DNA of 64,000 nt. Origin: Rhodomicrobium vannielii ATCC 17100. GTDB taxonomy: Bacteria > Pseudomonadota > Alphaproteobacteria > Rhizobiales > Rhodomicrobiaceae. Shown one piece after another: positions 49,755 to 58,824 of the stretch (its first letter is position 1; every line of letters begins with the position of its first letter). Made by a program: the position numbers and the translations under genes. The notes below the pieces were generated by a model. It ran no database searches. It was given only the letters and a program-made list of their open reading frames with translations, and was not told where the DNA came from. The stretch spans positions 1,608,501 through 1,672,500 of the forward strand of contig NC_014664.1 in NCBI RefSeq assembly GCF_000166055.1, in the 5' to 3' direction.

Positions 49755-50533
49755 CAGGCCGGAAGGATCGAGGACACGAGAAGCTGCGTGTAGGGCTCGC
49801 GCGGATCATCGAGCACGCGGTCGGTGAGCCCGCTCTCGATGACTTCGCCCGCCTTCATCACCATGATGCGGTGAGATAAAAGGCGCGCGACGCCGAGATC
49901 GTGCGTGACGATCAGCGCCGACAGGCCGAGATCGACGACGAGGCCGCGCAACAGGTCGAGGATGCGGGCCTGAACCGACACGTCGAGGCCACCCGTCGGC
50001 TCGTCCATGAAGATCAGGCGCGGGCCGGTGACAAGGCTGCACGCGATCTGAAGGCGCTGGCGCATGCCGCCGGAAAAGGTGTCCGGCGTATCGTCGAGGC
50101 GCGCTTGATCGATTTCCACCCGCGCGAGCCATCGCCCAGCTTCTGCGCGGATATCGCCGTAATGGCGCGCGCCCGCGCTCATGAGGCGCTCGCCGATATT
50201 GCCGCCTGCCGAGACGCTCATGCGCAAGCCGAAGGACGCATCCTGATGGACGAAGCCCCAGTCCGTGCGCCGCAGCACCGCGCGTTCAGCGTCGGTCAGG
50301 GCTGAGAGATCGCGAAGGCGCCCGTCGCGCATGCGGTACGACACGGTTCCCGCGTCGAGATCGGCTTGCCGGGTGAGAAGTCGCAGCAGCGTCGACTTGC
50401 CCGAACCGGATTCGCCGACGATGGCGATTACCTCGCCCGAATAGAGGTCGAAGCCGACATCGCGGCAGCCGAGGCGGCGGCCGTACCATTTGGTGACGCC
50501 GCGAGCGGACAGAAGCGGCGCATCGTCAGTCAT
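49754..50533 (-). CDS. phnK: C-P lyase subunit PhnK (ABC-type ATPase)
   Basis: The 259-residue protein has Walker A VGESGSGKSTLLRLLTRQ, signature DTFSGGMRQRLQIACSLV and Walker B RLIFMDEPTGGLDVS, of the oligopeptide-transporter-like subclass. PhnK docks on the PhnJ subunit of the C-P lyase core. It overlaps phnJ by eight bases and phnL by one, so the three are strongly coupled. Confidence 0.95.
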   Translation of the reverse strand: MTDDAPLLSARGVTKWYGRRLGCRDVGFDLYSGEVIAIVGESGSGKSTLLRLLTRQADLDAGTVSYRMRDGRLRDLSALTDAERAVLRRTDWGFVHQDASFGLRMSVSAGGNIGERLMSAGARHYGDIRAEAGRWLARVEIDQARLDDTPDTFSGGMRQRLQIACSLVTGPRLIFMDEPTGGLDVSVQARILDLLRGLVVDLGLSALIVTHDLGVARLLSHRIMVMKAGEVIESGLTDRVLDDPREPYTQLLVSSILPA

Positions 50534-51386
50534 GCCGCATGCCCTCCCCGCCCAGTGCTTCGCGGCGCTTCTCGCAATAGTCGCTGTCGGAGCAGATGAA
50601 CATGCGCCCGCCCTTGTCGTCCGTCACCACCTCGTCGAGGAAGGTGTCGTCCGCGCCGCAGAGCGCACAAGTTCCGCTCTGGCGGTAGCGCTCGAACGGG
50701 TAGTCCTCGAAGTCGAGCGAGACGACGCGCGTGTAAGGCGGAATGGCGTAGATGCGCTTCTCGCGGCCCGCGCCGAAGAGCTGGAGCGCCGCGCAATCGC
50801 TGATCTTCGGGTTATCGAATTTCGGCACGGGCGACGGGTCCATTAAGTAGCGCCCCGCCACCATGACCGGATAGGCGTAAGCCGTCGCGATATGGCCGTG
50901 GCGCGCGATGTCTTCATAGAGCTTCACATGCATGAGGCCGTAATCCGCCAGCGCGTGCAGGCGGCGCGTCTCGGTTTCGCGCGGTTCGAGAAAGCGCAAA
51001 GGCTCGGGGATAGGCACCTGATAGACGAGGATCTGGCGGGCGGAGAGCGGCGTTTCCGGAACGCGGTGGCGCGTCTGGATCACGGTCGCGTCCCTGGTGG
51101 CCGTAGTCGTCTTCACATCGGCCACCTTCGCGAAGAACGCGCGGATCGAGACCGCGTTCGTCGTGTCGTCGGAGCCCTGATCGATCACCTTCAGCACGTC
51201 GTCCGGCCCGAGGATCGCGGCCGTGACCTGAATGCCGCCCGTACCCCAGCCGTACGGCATCGGCATCTCGCGGCTGGCGAACGGCACCTGATAGCCGGGA
51301 ATCGCGATCGCCTTCAGGATCGCGCGGCGGATCATCCGCTTCGACTGCTCGTCGAGATAGGCGAAATTGTAGGAGGCGGCGCTCAT
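50526..51386 (-). CDS. phnJ: Carbon-phosphorus lyase catalytic subunit PhnJ
   Basis: PhnJ is the radical-SAM enzyme that splits ribose 1-methylphosphonate 5-phosphate to the cyclic phosphate and methane. The 286-residue protein has NFAYLDEQSKRMIRRAILKA at the N-terminus, MPYGWGTGGIQVTAA, and the C-terminal iron-sulfur cysteines in GTCALCGADDTFLDE and MFICSDSDYCEKR, matching the four cysteines of the known enzyme. It overlaps phnI by four bases. All key residues are present, so the pathway is probably active. Confidence 0.97.
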   Translation of the reverse strand: MSAASYNFAYLDEQSKRMIRRAILKAIAIPGYQVPFASREMPMPYGWGTGGIQVTAAILGPDDVLKVIDQGSDDTTNAVSIRAFFAKVADVKTTTATRDATVIQTRHRVPETPLSARQILVYQVPIPEPLRFLEPRETETRRLHALADYGLMHVKLYEDIARHGHIATAYAYPVMVAGRYLMDPSPVPKFDNPKISDCAALQLFGAGREKRIYAIPPYTRVVSLDFEDYPFERYRQSGTCALCGADDTFLDEVVTDDKGGRMFICSDSDYCEKRREALGGEGMRHD

Positions 51387-52474
51387 TCTGCGTCCTCCTT
51401 CGACGCGTCCGCGCCGCCCTCGAAACTTGCGCGGATCTGGCGCAAAAGGCCAAGCTCGGATTGGAAATCCACGTAATGCGGCAGCTTCAGATGCTCGACG
51501 AAGCCCGTCGCCTGCACATTATCCGAATGCGACAGCACGAATTCCTCATCCTGTGCCGGTGCGCGCGCCTCTTCGCCGAGTTCGTCCGCACGAAGCGCAC
51601 GATCCACGAGCGCCATGGACATCGCCTTGCGCTCCGAATGCCCGAAGGCGAGGCCGTAACCGCGCGTGAATTGCGGTGGCTCCGTATCGCTGCCCTTGAA
51701 CTGATTGACCGTCTGGCATTCGGTGACGGTGATCGTGCCGAGCGGCACCGCAAAACCGAGTTCCTCGGCGAAAAACTCGACCTCCACCTCGCCCATGCGG
51801 ATTTCGCCGGCGAAGGGGTGGTTGCGCCCATAGCCGCGCTGCGTGGAATAGCCGAGCGCGAGAAGAAAGCCCTCGTCGGCGCGGCTGAGGTTTTGCAGGC
51901 GAACATCGCGCGACGCAGGGAAGGTCAGCGGGTCGCGCGTGATGTCGCCGGTCTTCTGCGACGGGTCGGCCTCGGGCGAGGGTTCGATCAGCGCTTCGCC
52001 CGCGAGGATATCGGTGACGCGAGGCGTCGGCTCGCGCTCGCCCTCTCGCGGCGCCTGTGCGGGCTGCGGCGGGGCAATTGGCTCCTCCAGCAGCCGATGC
52101 GTGTAATCGAAGGTCGGACCGAGGATCTGGCCGCCAGGCAAGTCCTTGAACGTGGCGGAGATACGCCGCCGGATCTCCATGCGCGCGGTGTCGAGCGGCT
52201 CGCTCGCGCCGAAGCGGGGCAGCGTCGTTCGGTAAGCGCGCACGAGGAAGATCGCCTCGATCAGATCGCCCCACGCCTGCTTGATGGCGAGCGCGGCAAG
52301 CTCGCGGTCGTAGAGCGAGCCCTCCGCCATCACACGGGCGACGGCGAGCGCAAGCTGGCCCTCGATCTGCTCCACGGAAAGCTCGGGCACGGCCGCGTCG
52401 CCGCGCCGCTCATGCGCCAGAAGCTTGTGGGCGTTGGCAATCGCGCGCTCCCCGCCCTTCACGGCAACATACAT
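51383..52474 (-). CDS. phnI: C-P lyase core subunit PhnI
   Basis: The 363-residue protein matches PhnI: MYVAVKGGERAIANAHKLLA at the start, VMAEGSLYDRELAALAIKQA, EAIFLVRAYRTTLPRFG, QRGYGRNHPFAGEIRMGEVE and YGLAFGHSERKAMSMALVD. With PhnGHL it installs the phosphonate on ribose from ATP, releasing adenine. It begins directly after the phnH stop and overlaps phnJ. Confidence 0.96.
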   Translation of the reverse strand: MYVAVKGGERAIANAHKLLAHERRGDAAVPELSVEQIEGQLALAVARVMAEGSLYDRELAALAIKQAWGDLIEAIFLVRAYRTTLPRFGASEPLDTARMEIRRRISATFKDLPGGQILGPTFDYTHRLLEEPIAPPQPAQAPREGEREPTPRVTDILAGEALIEPSPEADPSQKTGDITRDPLTFPASRDVRLQNLSRADEGFLLALGYSTQRGYGRNHPFAGEIRMGEVEVEFFAEELGFAVPLGTITVTECQTVNQFKGSDTEPPQFTRGYGLAFGHSERKAMSMALVDRALRADELGEEARAPAQDEEFVLSHSDNVQATGFVEHLKLPHYVDFQSELGLLRQIRASFEGGADASKEDAE

Positions 52475-53083
52475 CTAGCGGTCCTCGTCGGTGCGCGTGG
52501 TTGCGATGCGGGTGGAGCGGGGCAGCGCCGCCACCGATCCCGGCCCGGCGAAGATGATGTCGACGCCGCATGGGAAACGGCCGGCGTTGGCGCGCAATTC
52601 GTCGGCGAGGCATGGGGCAAGCGGCGACGGCGCGAAGACGCGGTCGCCTTTCACTCCCGGCCCGGAAAGCGTCAGCGGAAAACCGCCGGTGAACGCTGCG
52701 ACCTGAAGGACGAGCGTCGTAGAGCGGTCCGGGAAGTCGGGCGTGCCTTGCGAAAACGCGCCGAGCGGCGGAAAGGCGAGCGGATCGGCGAAGGCGAACG
52801 CCGCATCCTCGGGGTTTGGCGTCGCGCTCGCACCCGTGTGGAACTTGACCCACCGCGCAACGTCTTCGGCCTCCCGCAAGGCTGCGTCGAGCCAGAACGG
52901 CGTTTCATAATCGAGAAGCGTCAGCGCCAGCGCAGCCGCCGACGGCGACAACGGCGCGGGCGGCGTGAGCACGGCGGGCACGGCCCTTGTCTCGCCGGGA
53001 CGGGCCATGGCATCCATTACCGCGCGAAACGTCGCTTGCGTGTCGAACACGGGATTTGCGAAGGCGGGAGAGATGGCGGGCAC
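52475..53083 (-). CDS. phnH: C-P lyase core subunit PhnH
   Basis: PhnH starts at GTG 53083, five bases after the phnG stop, with a GAGG site upstream; the longer frame into phnG is not real. The 202-residue protein has FANPVFDTQATFRAVMDAMA then RPGETRAVP, which is the family signature, ALALTLLDYETPFWLDA and GDRVFAPSPLAPCLADEL. It is a structural subunit of the PhnGHIJ core with a PLP-transferase-like fold without PLP. Its stop is immediately followed by phnI. Confidence 0.94.
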   Translation of the reverse strand: MPAISPAFANPVFDTQATFRAVMDAMARPGETRAVPAVLTPPAPLSPSAAALALTLLDYETPFWLDAALREAEDVARWVKFHTGASATPNPEDAAFAFADPLAFPPLGAFSQGTPDFPDRSTTLVLQVAAFTGGFPLTLSGPGVKGDRVFAPSPLAPCLADELRANAGRFPCGVDIIFAGPGSVAALPRSTRIATTRTDEDR

Positions 53084-53087
53084 CGGG

Positions 53088-53561
53088 TCAGTCCTCCCCT
53101 CGGACGAGAGTGAAGAAATCGACGCGCGTCGCGTCGGTTTTCGCGCGGGCTTCCTCGCGCTCTCTGGCGAGCCTTTGACGAACGGGCGCGATGATGAGCG
53201 TTTCGATTTCGGCCCGCCTGTCGCGGTTCTGCCAGAGCGCATCGCACAGCGCCGCAAGCCGAGCCTTTTCGTGGTCGCGGCCGAGGATATAGGAAAAGCC
53301 TGTTTCGCCGCTCGCTATCCGCACGACGCAGCGCGTCACGGTCGCCTCGCCGACATTGAACGGTGCGCCGTCGCCGCCGATCCTGCCGCGAACCATGACG
53401 AGCCCCGTCTCCGGCTTGCGGATTTCGACGGCGTCGGTGCTTCCCATGCTTTCGAGCGCGACGCGAAGCTCGGCCGTCTCAGCCGCCGCGAAGGTCGCCA
53501 TGGCGGCCCGGCGCATCGCGGTCTCGCCGTCTGTTGTCTGCGTGCTGCGTGAACTCGTCAT
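53088..53561 (-). CDS. phnG: C-P lyase core subunit PhnG
   Basis: The 157-residue protein has the PhnG pattern RRAAMATFAAAETAELRVAL, EIRKPETGLVMVRGRIGGDG, PFNVGEATVTRCVVRI and FSYILGRDHEKARLAALCDA. It is the first gene of the leftward phnGHIJKLM operon. A Pho-box-like 7-4-7 element lies 60-77 bp upstream, so phosphate starvation via PhoB is the likely control. No phnF repressor gene is present nearby. Confidence 0.95.
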   Translation of the reverse strand: MTSSRSTQTTDGETAMRRAAMATFAAAETAELRVALESMGSTDAVEIRKPETGLVMVRGRIGGDGAPFNVGEATVTRCVVRIASGETGFSYILGRDHEKARLAALCDALWQNRDRRAEIETLIIAPVRQRLAREREEARAKTDATRVDFFTLVRGED

Positions 53562-53620
53562 AAGTCCTTATGCGGACGACGGAGCGCCCGATCCCTGCAT
53601 GCAGCTTTAGAACGCATCCG

Positions 53621-53638
53621 GTGACGCTTTCATGACAG
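53621..53638 (-). promoter_or_regulatory. Pho-box-like element before phnG
   Basis: On the minus strand CTGTCATGAAAGCGTCAC has two 7-bp units separated by four bases. The first is an exact CTGTCAT Pho-box unit and the second keeps GTCA. It lies 60 bp upstream of the phnG start. Confidence 0.65.
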
Positions 53639-53643
53639 GCGCC

Positions 53644-53661
53644 GTGTCATTTACGCGTTAC
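53644..53661 (+). promoter_or_regulatory. Pho-box-like element before the acetyltransferase gene
   Basis: GTGTCATTTACGCGTTAC has a first unit matching TGTCAT and a weaker second unit in 7-4-7 spacing. It stands 48 bp before the rightward gene at 53709 and only five bases from the phnG element, so one divergent promoter region may serve both. Confidence 0.45.
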
Positions 53662-53708
53662 GGGGCTCGGGCAAAAATGGCGGGAGCTTAGCAAAGGTTG
53701 CCCGCCGA

Positions 53709-54332
53709 ATGACCGTCGAACGCCTCTCCGAAACACCCACACTTCACGAAGGCTGCGAGATCACGCGCTGCGTTCTCGGCGCGTATACGGAGGTTGGCGC
53801 AAGGACCAGCCTCCTGGAAGTCACGCTTTCGGATTATTCCTATATCGAACGGGATTCCGACGTGGCCTATACGACGTTCGGCAAGTTCTGCTCGATTGCG
53901 GCTAAAACGCGGATTAATCCCGGCAATCATCCGATGCACCGCGCGTCGCAGTCTCATTTTACCTACCGCGCCAGCGCCTATTTCGAGGGCGAGAGCGATG
54001 AGGACGCGTTCTTTGCGTGGCGGCGCAGCCATGCCGTAACCATCGGCAACGACGTGTGGGTCGGGCACGGGGCCGTCATCCTGCCCGGACGCAGCGTCGG
54101 CGACGGCGGGGTGGTTGCTGCGGGCGCTATCGTGACGAAGGATGTTCCCGCCTATGCCATCGTCGGCGGGAACCCGGCGCGGCTCATCAAATGGCGCTTC
54201 CCGGCGGACATCGCCGAACGCATGCGCGTGCTGGCGTGGTGGAACTGGAACCATGCGCGCCTGCACGCCGCGCTTGCCGATTTCCGCGCGCTTTCGGCCG
54301 AGGACTTCCTGTCGAAATACGAAAACGGATAG
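53709..54332 (+). CDS. Phosphonate-linked hexapeptide acetyltransferase
   Basis: The 207-residue protein is a left-handed beta-helix acyltransferase: repeats around residues 20-65, [19 protein letters not shown] with the catalytic-type His, then [40 protein letters not shown] and a C-terminal WWNWNH segment. This subfamily is found beside C-P lyase genes and may acetylate aminophosphonates to make them substrates or reduce toxicity. It is divergent from phnG and convergent with phnE. Confidence 0.9.
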   Translation: MTVERLSETPTLHEGCEITRCVLGAYTEVGARTSLLEVTLSDYSYIERDSDVAYTTFGKFCSIAAKTRINPGNHPMHRASQSHFTYRASAYFEGESDEDAFFAWRRSHAVTIGNDVWVGHGAVILPGRSVGDGGVVAAGAIVTKDVPAYAIVGGNPARLIKWRFPADIAERMRVLAWWNWNHARLHAALADFRALSAEDFLSKYENG

Positions 54333-54341
54333 CGCCGCCCG

Positions 54342-55148
54342 TCACACGAGGGAGCGACGCAGGCGGGCGCTCAGAAGGTCGATCATCACGACGGTGAGGA
54401 CGACGATGATGATCTGCGCGGCGGTTTCGGCATATTGGAAGCTGCGGATGCTTTCGTAGAGCGTCTGCCCAATGCCGCCTGCGCCGACAATGCCGAGCGT
54501 GGTCGCGGAACGCACGTTCGTCTCAAGGCGGTAGAGCGTCAGCGAACTCCACATCGGCAGCACCTGCGGAATGACGCCGAACAGCACCTCGTGGAAGCGG
54601 CTCGCCCCGGTCGAGCGGATGCCTTCGACGGGGCGCGGATCGATGGCTTCGACGGCCTCGGAAAAGAGTTTCGCGAAGATGCCGACATTGTGGACGAACA
54701 GCGCCATGACGCCCGCGAAGGGTCCGAGACCGACCGCGACCACGAAGAACAGCGCGAAGACGAGCTCGTTGATGGCGCGAAACGAGTCCATCAGGCGACG
54801 CACCGGCTGGACCACCCATTGCGGGCAGATATTGGCCGAGGAGAGGATCGCGAAGGGGATGCCCACGACAACGGCAAGCGCGGTGCCCCAGAGCGCGATT
54901 TGCACCGTCACCGTCATTTCTTCGAGGTACATGCGCCAGTCGGCGAAATTCGGCTGCATATAGCCGCCAGCGAACTCGGCCATGTTTCGCCAGTCGGTGA
55001 CGAGAGACACCGCCCGGTACATTTCTGCCGGGCGCCAGCTCCAGACGAGCAGCGCCACGACGATGAGCCAGAAGACCCATTGCCTGACGCGGTCGCTGAT
55101 CGGCTTCGTAGGAACTGCTGCGGCGGGCAAGTCGATGGTATTCGGCAT
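54342..55148 (-). CDS. phnE: Phosphonate ABC transporter permease PhnE
   Basis: The 268-residue membrane protein has about five or six hydrophobic helices (VFWLIVVALLVWSW, ALWGTALAVVVGIPFAIL, ELVFALFFVVAVGLGPFAGV) and the permease-ATPase loop EAVEAIDPRPVEGIRSTGAS followed by FHEVLFGVIPQVLP. It imports phosphonates with PhnC and PhnD. It is the last gene of the phnCDE operon. Only one PhnE is encoded, so the permease probably works as a homodimer. Confidence 0.95.
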   Translation of the reverse strand: MPNTIDLPAAAVPTKPISDRVRQWVFWLIVVALLVWSWRPAEMYRAVSLVTDWRNMAEFAGGYMQPNFADWRMYLEEMTVTVQIALWGTALAVVVGIPFAILSSANICPQWVVQPVRRLMDSFRAINELVFALFFVVAVGLGPFAGVMALFVHNVGIFAKLFSEAVEAIDPRPVEGIRSTGASRFHEVLFGVIPQVLPMWSSLTLYRLETNVRSATTLGIVGAGGIGQTLYESIRSFQYAETAAQIIIVVLTVVMIDLLSARLRRSLV

Positions 55149-55173
55149 GTCACGCGGTCCTCTGGATATGCGA

Positions 55174-55204
55174 AAGGCGCCGGACGGTGCAGGTCCGGCG
55201 CCTT
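55174..55204 (-). terminator. Strong hairpin between phnD and phnE
   Basis: AAGGCGCCGGAC (55174-55185) and GTCCGGCGCCTT (55193-55204) form a perfect 12-bp stem with a 7-nt loop, followed on the minus strand by TTTCG. It lies 22 bp after the phnD stop. Lacking a long T run, it is more likely a partial terminator or mRNA stabiliser that keeps the binding protein in excess over the permease. Confidence 0.6.
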
Positions 55205-55225
55205 CTTCCTGCCTTTGAACGACGG

Positions 55226-56341
55226 TCAGTTCGTCTTGGACACGCTGAGCGCGAGGTCTTCGATGGTCTTGGCGACCTCGTCCTTCTTGCCCGCCTTGTC
55301 CGCGGCAACGAACGCGGTCACGGTTTGCTTGAATTCGCTGGTCTCGGCCTTCTTCTCAAGCTCCTCGATCGAAGCTATCTTCGCTTTCAGATCCGCCGTC
55401 AGCTTTTCCTTCTCCTCGGCGGTAAGCTTCTCGTCCGCCGCGATCTTCATGAGCGACTTGTTTGCTTCGAGCTTGCGGATCGGCAGAAGCTGATCGTTGG
55501 ACGAAGGCTTGAAAGGCGACCAGAGCAGATTGCCGAGCACTGCGCGCGACTGTTCGAGCTTCTCGTCGCTGCCGGTGCGGCCATAGCTCAAGAGGAACTT
55601 GTAGATCTTCGTCTTCATTTCGGTGTCGAGGTCGCGACGCCACACGATCGGGTCGAGCGGGATGATGGGCGACGTCCACACGACGCGGATCTTGGCGCGG
55701 CCTTCCGGGTTCTTGATTTCGAGGCGCTGGAGGTCTTCGCTGTTGTTCGTCGCCGCGTTGACCTGCTTGTTGAGGACGGCGAGCGAATTCACTTCATGGC
55801 TGCCGTTGCGCACGGTCTTGAAGCAAGACTTCGGATCGACCTTGCGGGCCGCGAACACATAGGTGGTCGGCACGAGGAAGCCGGAGGTCGAGTTCGGGTC
55901 GCCGATGCCGAAGTCGAGCGTCTTGTCGCATTTCAGCACGTCGTCGAGCGTCTGGAGCGGGCTGTCCTGGTGCACGATGATGTGGGAATAGTAGCCTTCG
56001 CTGCCGTCCTTCGAGACGGTCTGAGCGAAGACTTCCCCATTGGCGCGGTCGACGGCTTCGAGGGCCGACTTGTTGCCATACCACGCGATCTGCACCTTGT
56101 TGAAGCGCATCGCCTCGATCACGCCCGCATAGTCGGTGGCGTAGAATGCGTTCACCTTCACGCCGAGCGCCTTCGACATGGCGTCGACGAAGGGTTCCCA
56201 GTTCTTCTTCTGGTTCGATGACGCTTCGGTTGAAATAACGCCGAAGTTGATTTCATCCGGCTCCGCAAAGCTCGGCGAAACCGAGAAGAAAAGCGCAGCC
56301 AGGGGGGCGGCCGCCAACGCGAGTTTTCTGAAAGAAAGCAT
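55226..56341 (-). CDS. phnD: Phosphonate-binding periplasmic protein PhnD
   Basis: From ATG 56341, with a GAGGTG site just upstream, the 371-residue precursor has a Sec signal (LALAAAPLAALFFSVSPSFA) and the PhnD domain: INFGVISTEASSNQKKNWEP, YGNKSALEAVDRANGEVFAQ, YYSHIIVHQDSPLQTLDDVL, FGIGDPNSTSGFLVPTTYVF. It delivers phosphonates to PhnE-PhnC. The C-terminal part has an unusual Lys/Glu-rich helical stretch (DEKLTAEEKEKLTADLKAKI), longer than in the E. coli protein. Confidence 0.95.
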   Translation of the reverse strand: MLSFRKLALAAAPLAALFFSVSPSFAEPDEINFGVISTEASSNQKKNWEPFVDAMSKALGVKVNAFYATDYAGVIEAMRFNKVQIAWYGNKSALEAVDRANGEVFAQTVSKDGSEGYYSHIIVHQDSPLQTLDDVLKCDKTLDFGIGDPNSTSGFLVPTTYVFAARKVDPKSCFKTVRNGSHEVNSLAVLNKQVNAATNNSEDLQRLEIKNPEGRAKIRVVWTSPIIPLDPIVWRRDLDTEMKTKIYKFLLSYGRTGSDEKLEQSRAVLGNLLWSPFKPSSNDQLLPIRKLEANKSLMKIAADEKLTAEEKEKLTADLKAKIASIEELEKKAETSEFKQTVTAFVAADKAGKKDEVAKTIEDLALSVSKTN

Positions 56342-56407
56342 GATCACCTCTTGGACGTTCGGAAGAAGTCGGCACTCACTGCTATGCGACGGATCTTCGC
56401 TTCGGCA

Positions 56408-57343
56408 TCAAGCCGTCTGTCGGGCGTCGATCTGCGCCGGCGACGAGGCAATCCTCAGCGAGGGAACGGTGGTTGCGGGCACGGAAACGTCCTCGCCCGG
56501 CAGCGTCGAAACGGCGTGAACGGCGGGCGCATCGAAGCCCGGCACGAACAACTGCTCGCTCTCTTCGCCGTAGATCTCGTTCAGGAAATCGCGCCCGAGC
56601 GCGGCTGACGGCCCGTCATAGACGATAGCGCCGTTTCTCAGCGCGATGGTCCTCGGGCAATATTTGATGGCGTATTCGACCTGGTGCAAAGAGACGAGGA
56701 CGGTGATGCCATCCTCACGGTTGAGGTCGGAAAGGATGTTCATCACCCGCTTCGACGAGCTTGGATCGAGGGAAGCAAGCGGCTCATCGGCGAGAAGAAG
56801 CTCGGCGCGCTGAACGAGTGTGCGCGCGATGGCGGCGCGTTGTTGCTGACCGCCCGAAATGTCTGAGCCGCGCTGTAGCGCAAGCTGGGCGATACCGACT
56901 CGGTCGAGCGCCCGCATAGCGGTTCGCTTGTCTTCCGCCGCAAAGTACCCGCCCGCGCCGAGAAGAGTGCGCCGTTGGCCGAGGCTGCCGATGCAGACAT
57001 TCGTCAAGACGGAGAGGCGAGGAACGAGGTTGAACTGCTGGAAGATGACGCCTGTTCTTGCGCGGAGGGCCTTGGCGTGGCGCGTGACGCGACCGTTTTC
57101 CTGCATGGGCAGGCCGAACAGTCGGACGACGCCGCATGCGCCGTCGCCGTTTGCAGGAGCCGCGTCGACCGGGATCAGGCCGCCGATTGTGCGGATGAGC
57201 GTCGACTTGCCGGAGCCGGATGCCCCGATCAGCGCAACCATCTCACCGCGCTTCAGCGTGAGGCTGACATCGCAGAGCACGCGACTTTGGCGGCCGAACG
57301 ATTTCGAGATCCGGCAAACTTCCACAACGGTTTCGGTGCGCAC
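56408..57343 (-). CDS. phnC: Phosphonate ABC transporter ATPase PhnC
   Basis: The 311-residue ATPase has Walker A GASGSGKSTLIRTIGGL, signature DISGGQQQRAAIARTLVQRA and Walker B LLLADEPLASLDPSSSKRVM. The C-terminal 50 residues (after NEIYGEESEQLFV) are an Ala/Val/Pro-rich extension not needed for ATPase function. It is the first gene of phnCDE, with a Pho-box-like element 41-58 bp before its start. Confidence 0.95.
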   Translation of the reverse strand: MRTETVVEVCRISKSFGRQSRVLCDVSLTLKRGEMVALIGASGSGKSTLIRTIGGLIPVDAAPANGDGACGVVRLFGLPMQENGRVTRHAKALRARTGVIFQQFNLVPRLSVLTNVCIGSLGQRRTLLGAGGYFAAEDKRTAMRALDRVGIAQLALQRGSDISGGQQQRAAIARTLVQRAELLLADEPLASLDPSSSKRVMNILSDLNREDGITVLVSLHQVEYAIKYCPRTIALRNGAIVYDGPSAALGRDFLNEIYGEESEQLFVPGFDAPAVHAVSTLPGEDVSVPATTVPSLRIASSPAQIDARQTA

Positions 57344-57383
57344 AGGACGTCTCCAAGCCTTTATGAGGCTCTAGCAGCGCGTT

Positions 57384-57401
57384 GTGACATCTGCATGAAG
57401 A
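57384..57401 (-). promoter_or_regulatory. Pho-box-like element before phnC
   Basis: On the minus strand TCTTCATGCAGATGTCAC has two 7-bp units, with TCAT and TGTCA cores, and a four-base spacer. It lies 41 bp before the phnC start. Confidence 0.55.
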
Positions 57402-57451
57402 TCAAAATGCGTTGCAGTGGAGAGGGAAAACAGGGCGGTCGTGTGCGCCGC

Positions 57452-58699
57452 CTAAACCAGCATCCCCGCGATAGCCCCGCTCGACATCGTCGCCAGCGTG
57501 CCCGACACGATCGACCTCGGCGCAAGCTCCACGATTTCGGATCGCCGCTCCGGCGCCATCACGCTCATGCCGCCGATCATGATGCCGGCGCTGCCGAAAT
57601 TGGCGAAGCCGCACAGCGCGTAGGTCATGATCATTTTCGAGCGCGGGCTGAGCGCATCCGGCGGAAGCCGCGCGAGATCGAGATAGGCGGCGAACTCGTT
57701 GACGACGGTTTTTGTCGCCATCAGGCCAGCTGCCGTGTCGAGTTCGCTTGTGCCGATGCCGATGGCCCACAGAAGCGGCTTGAAAATGAATCCGAAAAGC
57801 TGTTGCAGCGTGAAAGCGCCGCCGCCGGGATAGGGAATGAGGCCGAGCACCGCGTTGACGAGATGAACCAGCGCGACAAACACGATCAGCATCGCGATGA
57901 TGCTGGCGACGAGGAAGATGCCGTCTGTCGTGCCGCGCGTGATCGCTTCGAGGGCGCTCGACGGCGGATCGCTTTGTTCGAGCACGGCAGGCTCGCGCGC
58001 GCCCGCCTCGAACGGCACCATGATCGCGGCGATGGCGAGCGCGGCGGGCGTCGAAATCACCGAGGCGATGAGGATGTTTCCGAGCGCGCCGGGAATGACC
58101 GGGCCGAGGAGCGAAGCGTAGATCACCATCATGGTGCCCGCGACGCCAGCCATGCCGCAACTCATCAAGGCGAACAACTCGCCGCGCGACATCCGCATGA
58201 GATAGGCGCGCACCAGAAGCGGCGCCTCGACCATGCCGACGAAAATGTGAACCGCTCCGCCCAGCCCCAGCGCGCCGCCGATGCCGAGCGTGTTTCTCAG
58301 GATGAAGGCGAAGCCGCCGACGATGCGCTGGAGGATGCCCAGATAGAGCATGAGGCTCGCGAGCGCGCTGATCACGAGCACGAGCGGAAAGGCCTTGAAC
58401 GCCAGCACGAAACTCGCGCCGGGCGTGACCTCGCTAAAGGGAAGCGGCGCGCCGCCGAGATAACCGAAAACGAGCGCGGTCCCGGCGTCGGTGGCGGTCT
58501 GAAGCGCTCCGACAGCGTCGTTCAGGGTGGCGAAAACGGCGGTCGCGGGCGGGAACTCGATGAAGAGCACGGCGAGGGCAAGCTGAAGCGCGATGCCGCC
58601 CGCCACGATCCGCAGGGGAAGACGCCAGCGATCCTCGCTCAGGCACCAGGACACCGCCAGAAGCGCGGCAATGCCCGCCAGTCCATGCACCACTTGCAC
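57452..58699 (-). CDS. Concentrative nucleoside transporter (CNT/NupC family)
   Basis: The 415-residue membrane protein has the CNT core: VLAFKAFPLVLVISALASLM, GLGGAVHIFVGMVEAPLLVR, ISTPAALAIAAIMVPFEAG, KTVVNEFAAYLDLARLP and YALCGFANFGSAGIMIGGMS. These contain the nucleoside- and ion-binding segments. It probably imports nucleosides with protons or sodium. It lies in the same direction as phnC, 108 bp upstream, but the Pho-box between them suggests separate control. Confidence 0.93.
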   Translation of the reverse strand: MQVVHGLAGIAALLAVSWCLSEDRWRLPLRIVAGGIALQLALAVLFIEFPPATAVFATLNDAVGALQTATDAGTALVFGYLGGAPLPFSEVTPGASFVLAFKAFPLVLVISALASLMLYLGILQRIVGGFAFILRNTLGIGGALGLGGAVHIFVGMVEAPLLVRAYLMRMSRGELFALMSCGMAGVAGTMMVIYASLLGPVIPGALGNILIASVISTPAALAIAAIMVPFEAGAREPAVLEQSDPPSSALEAITRGTTDGIFLVASIIAMLIVFVALVHLVNAVLGLIPYPGGGAFTLQQLFGFIFKPLLWAIGIGTSELDTAAGLMATKTVVNEFAAYLDLARLPPDALSPRSKMIMTYALCGFANFGSAGIMIGGMSVMAPERRSEIVELAPRSIVSGTLATMSSGAIAGMLV

Positions 58700-58824
58700 G
58701 AGTGTAGCCCCCGACTTTTCCGGATCGCTCGGCCGGACCGCGATGGCAATCCCGCGAAAGCCGCGCTTCGGCTTGGATTACACATTTGCGGTTGCAGCGC
58801 AATCCCGTGCGTCTTCGGCGCGGA

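Noticed and set aside
51461..53113. 550-codon rightward frame opposite phnI and phnH
   Set aside because: Antisense of well-recognised C-P lyase genes, low-complexity Arg-rich product.
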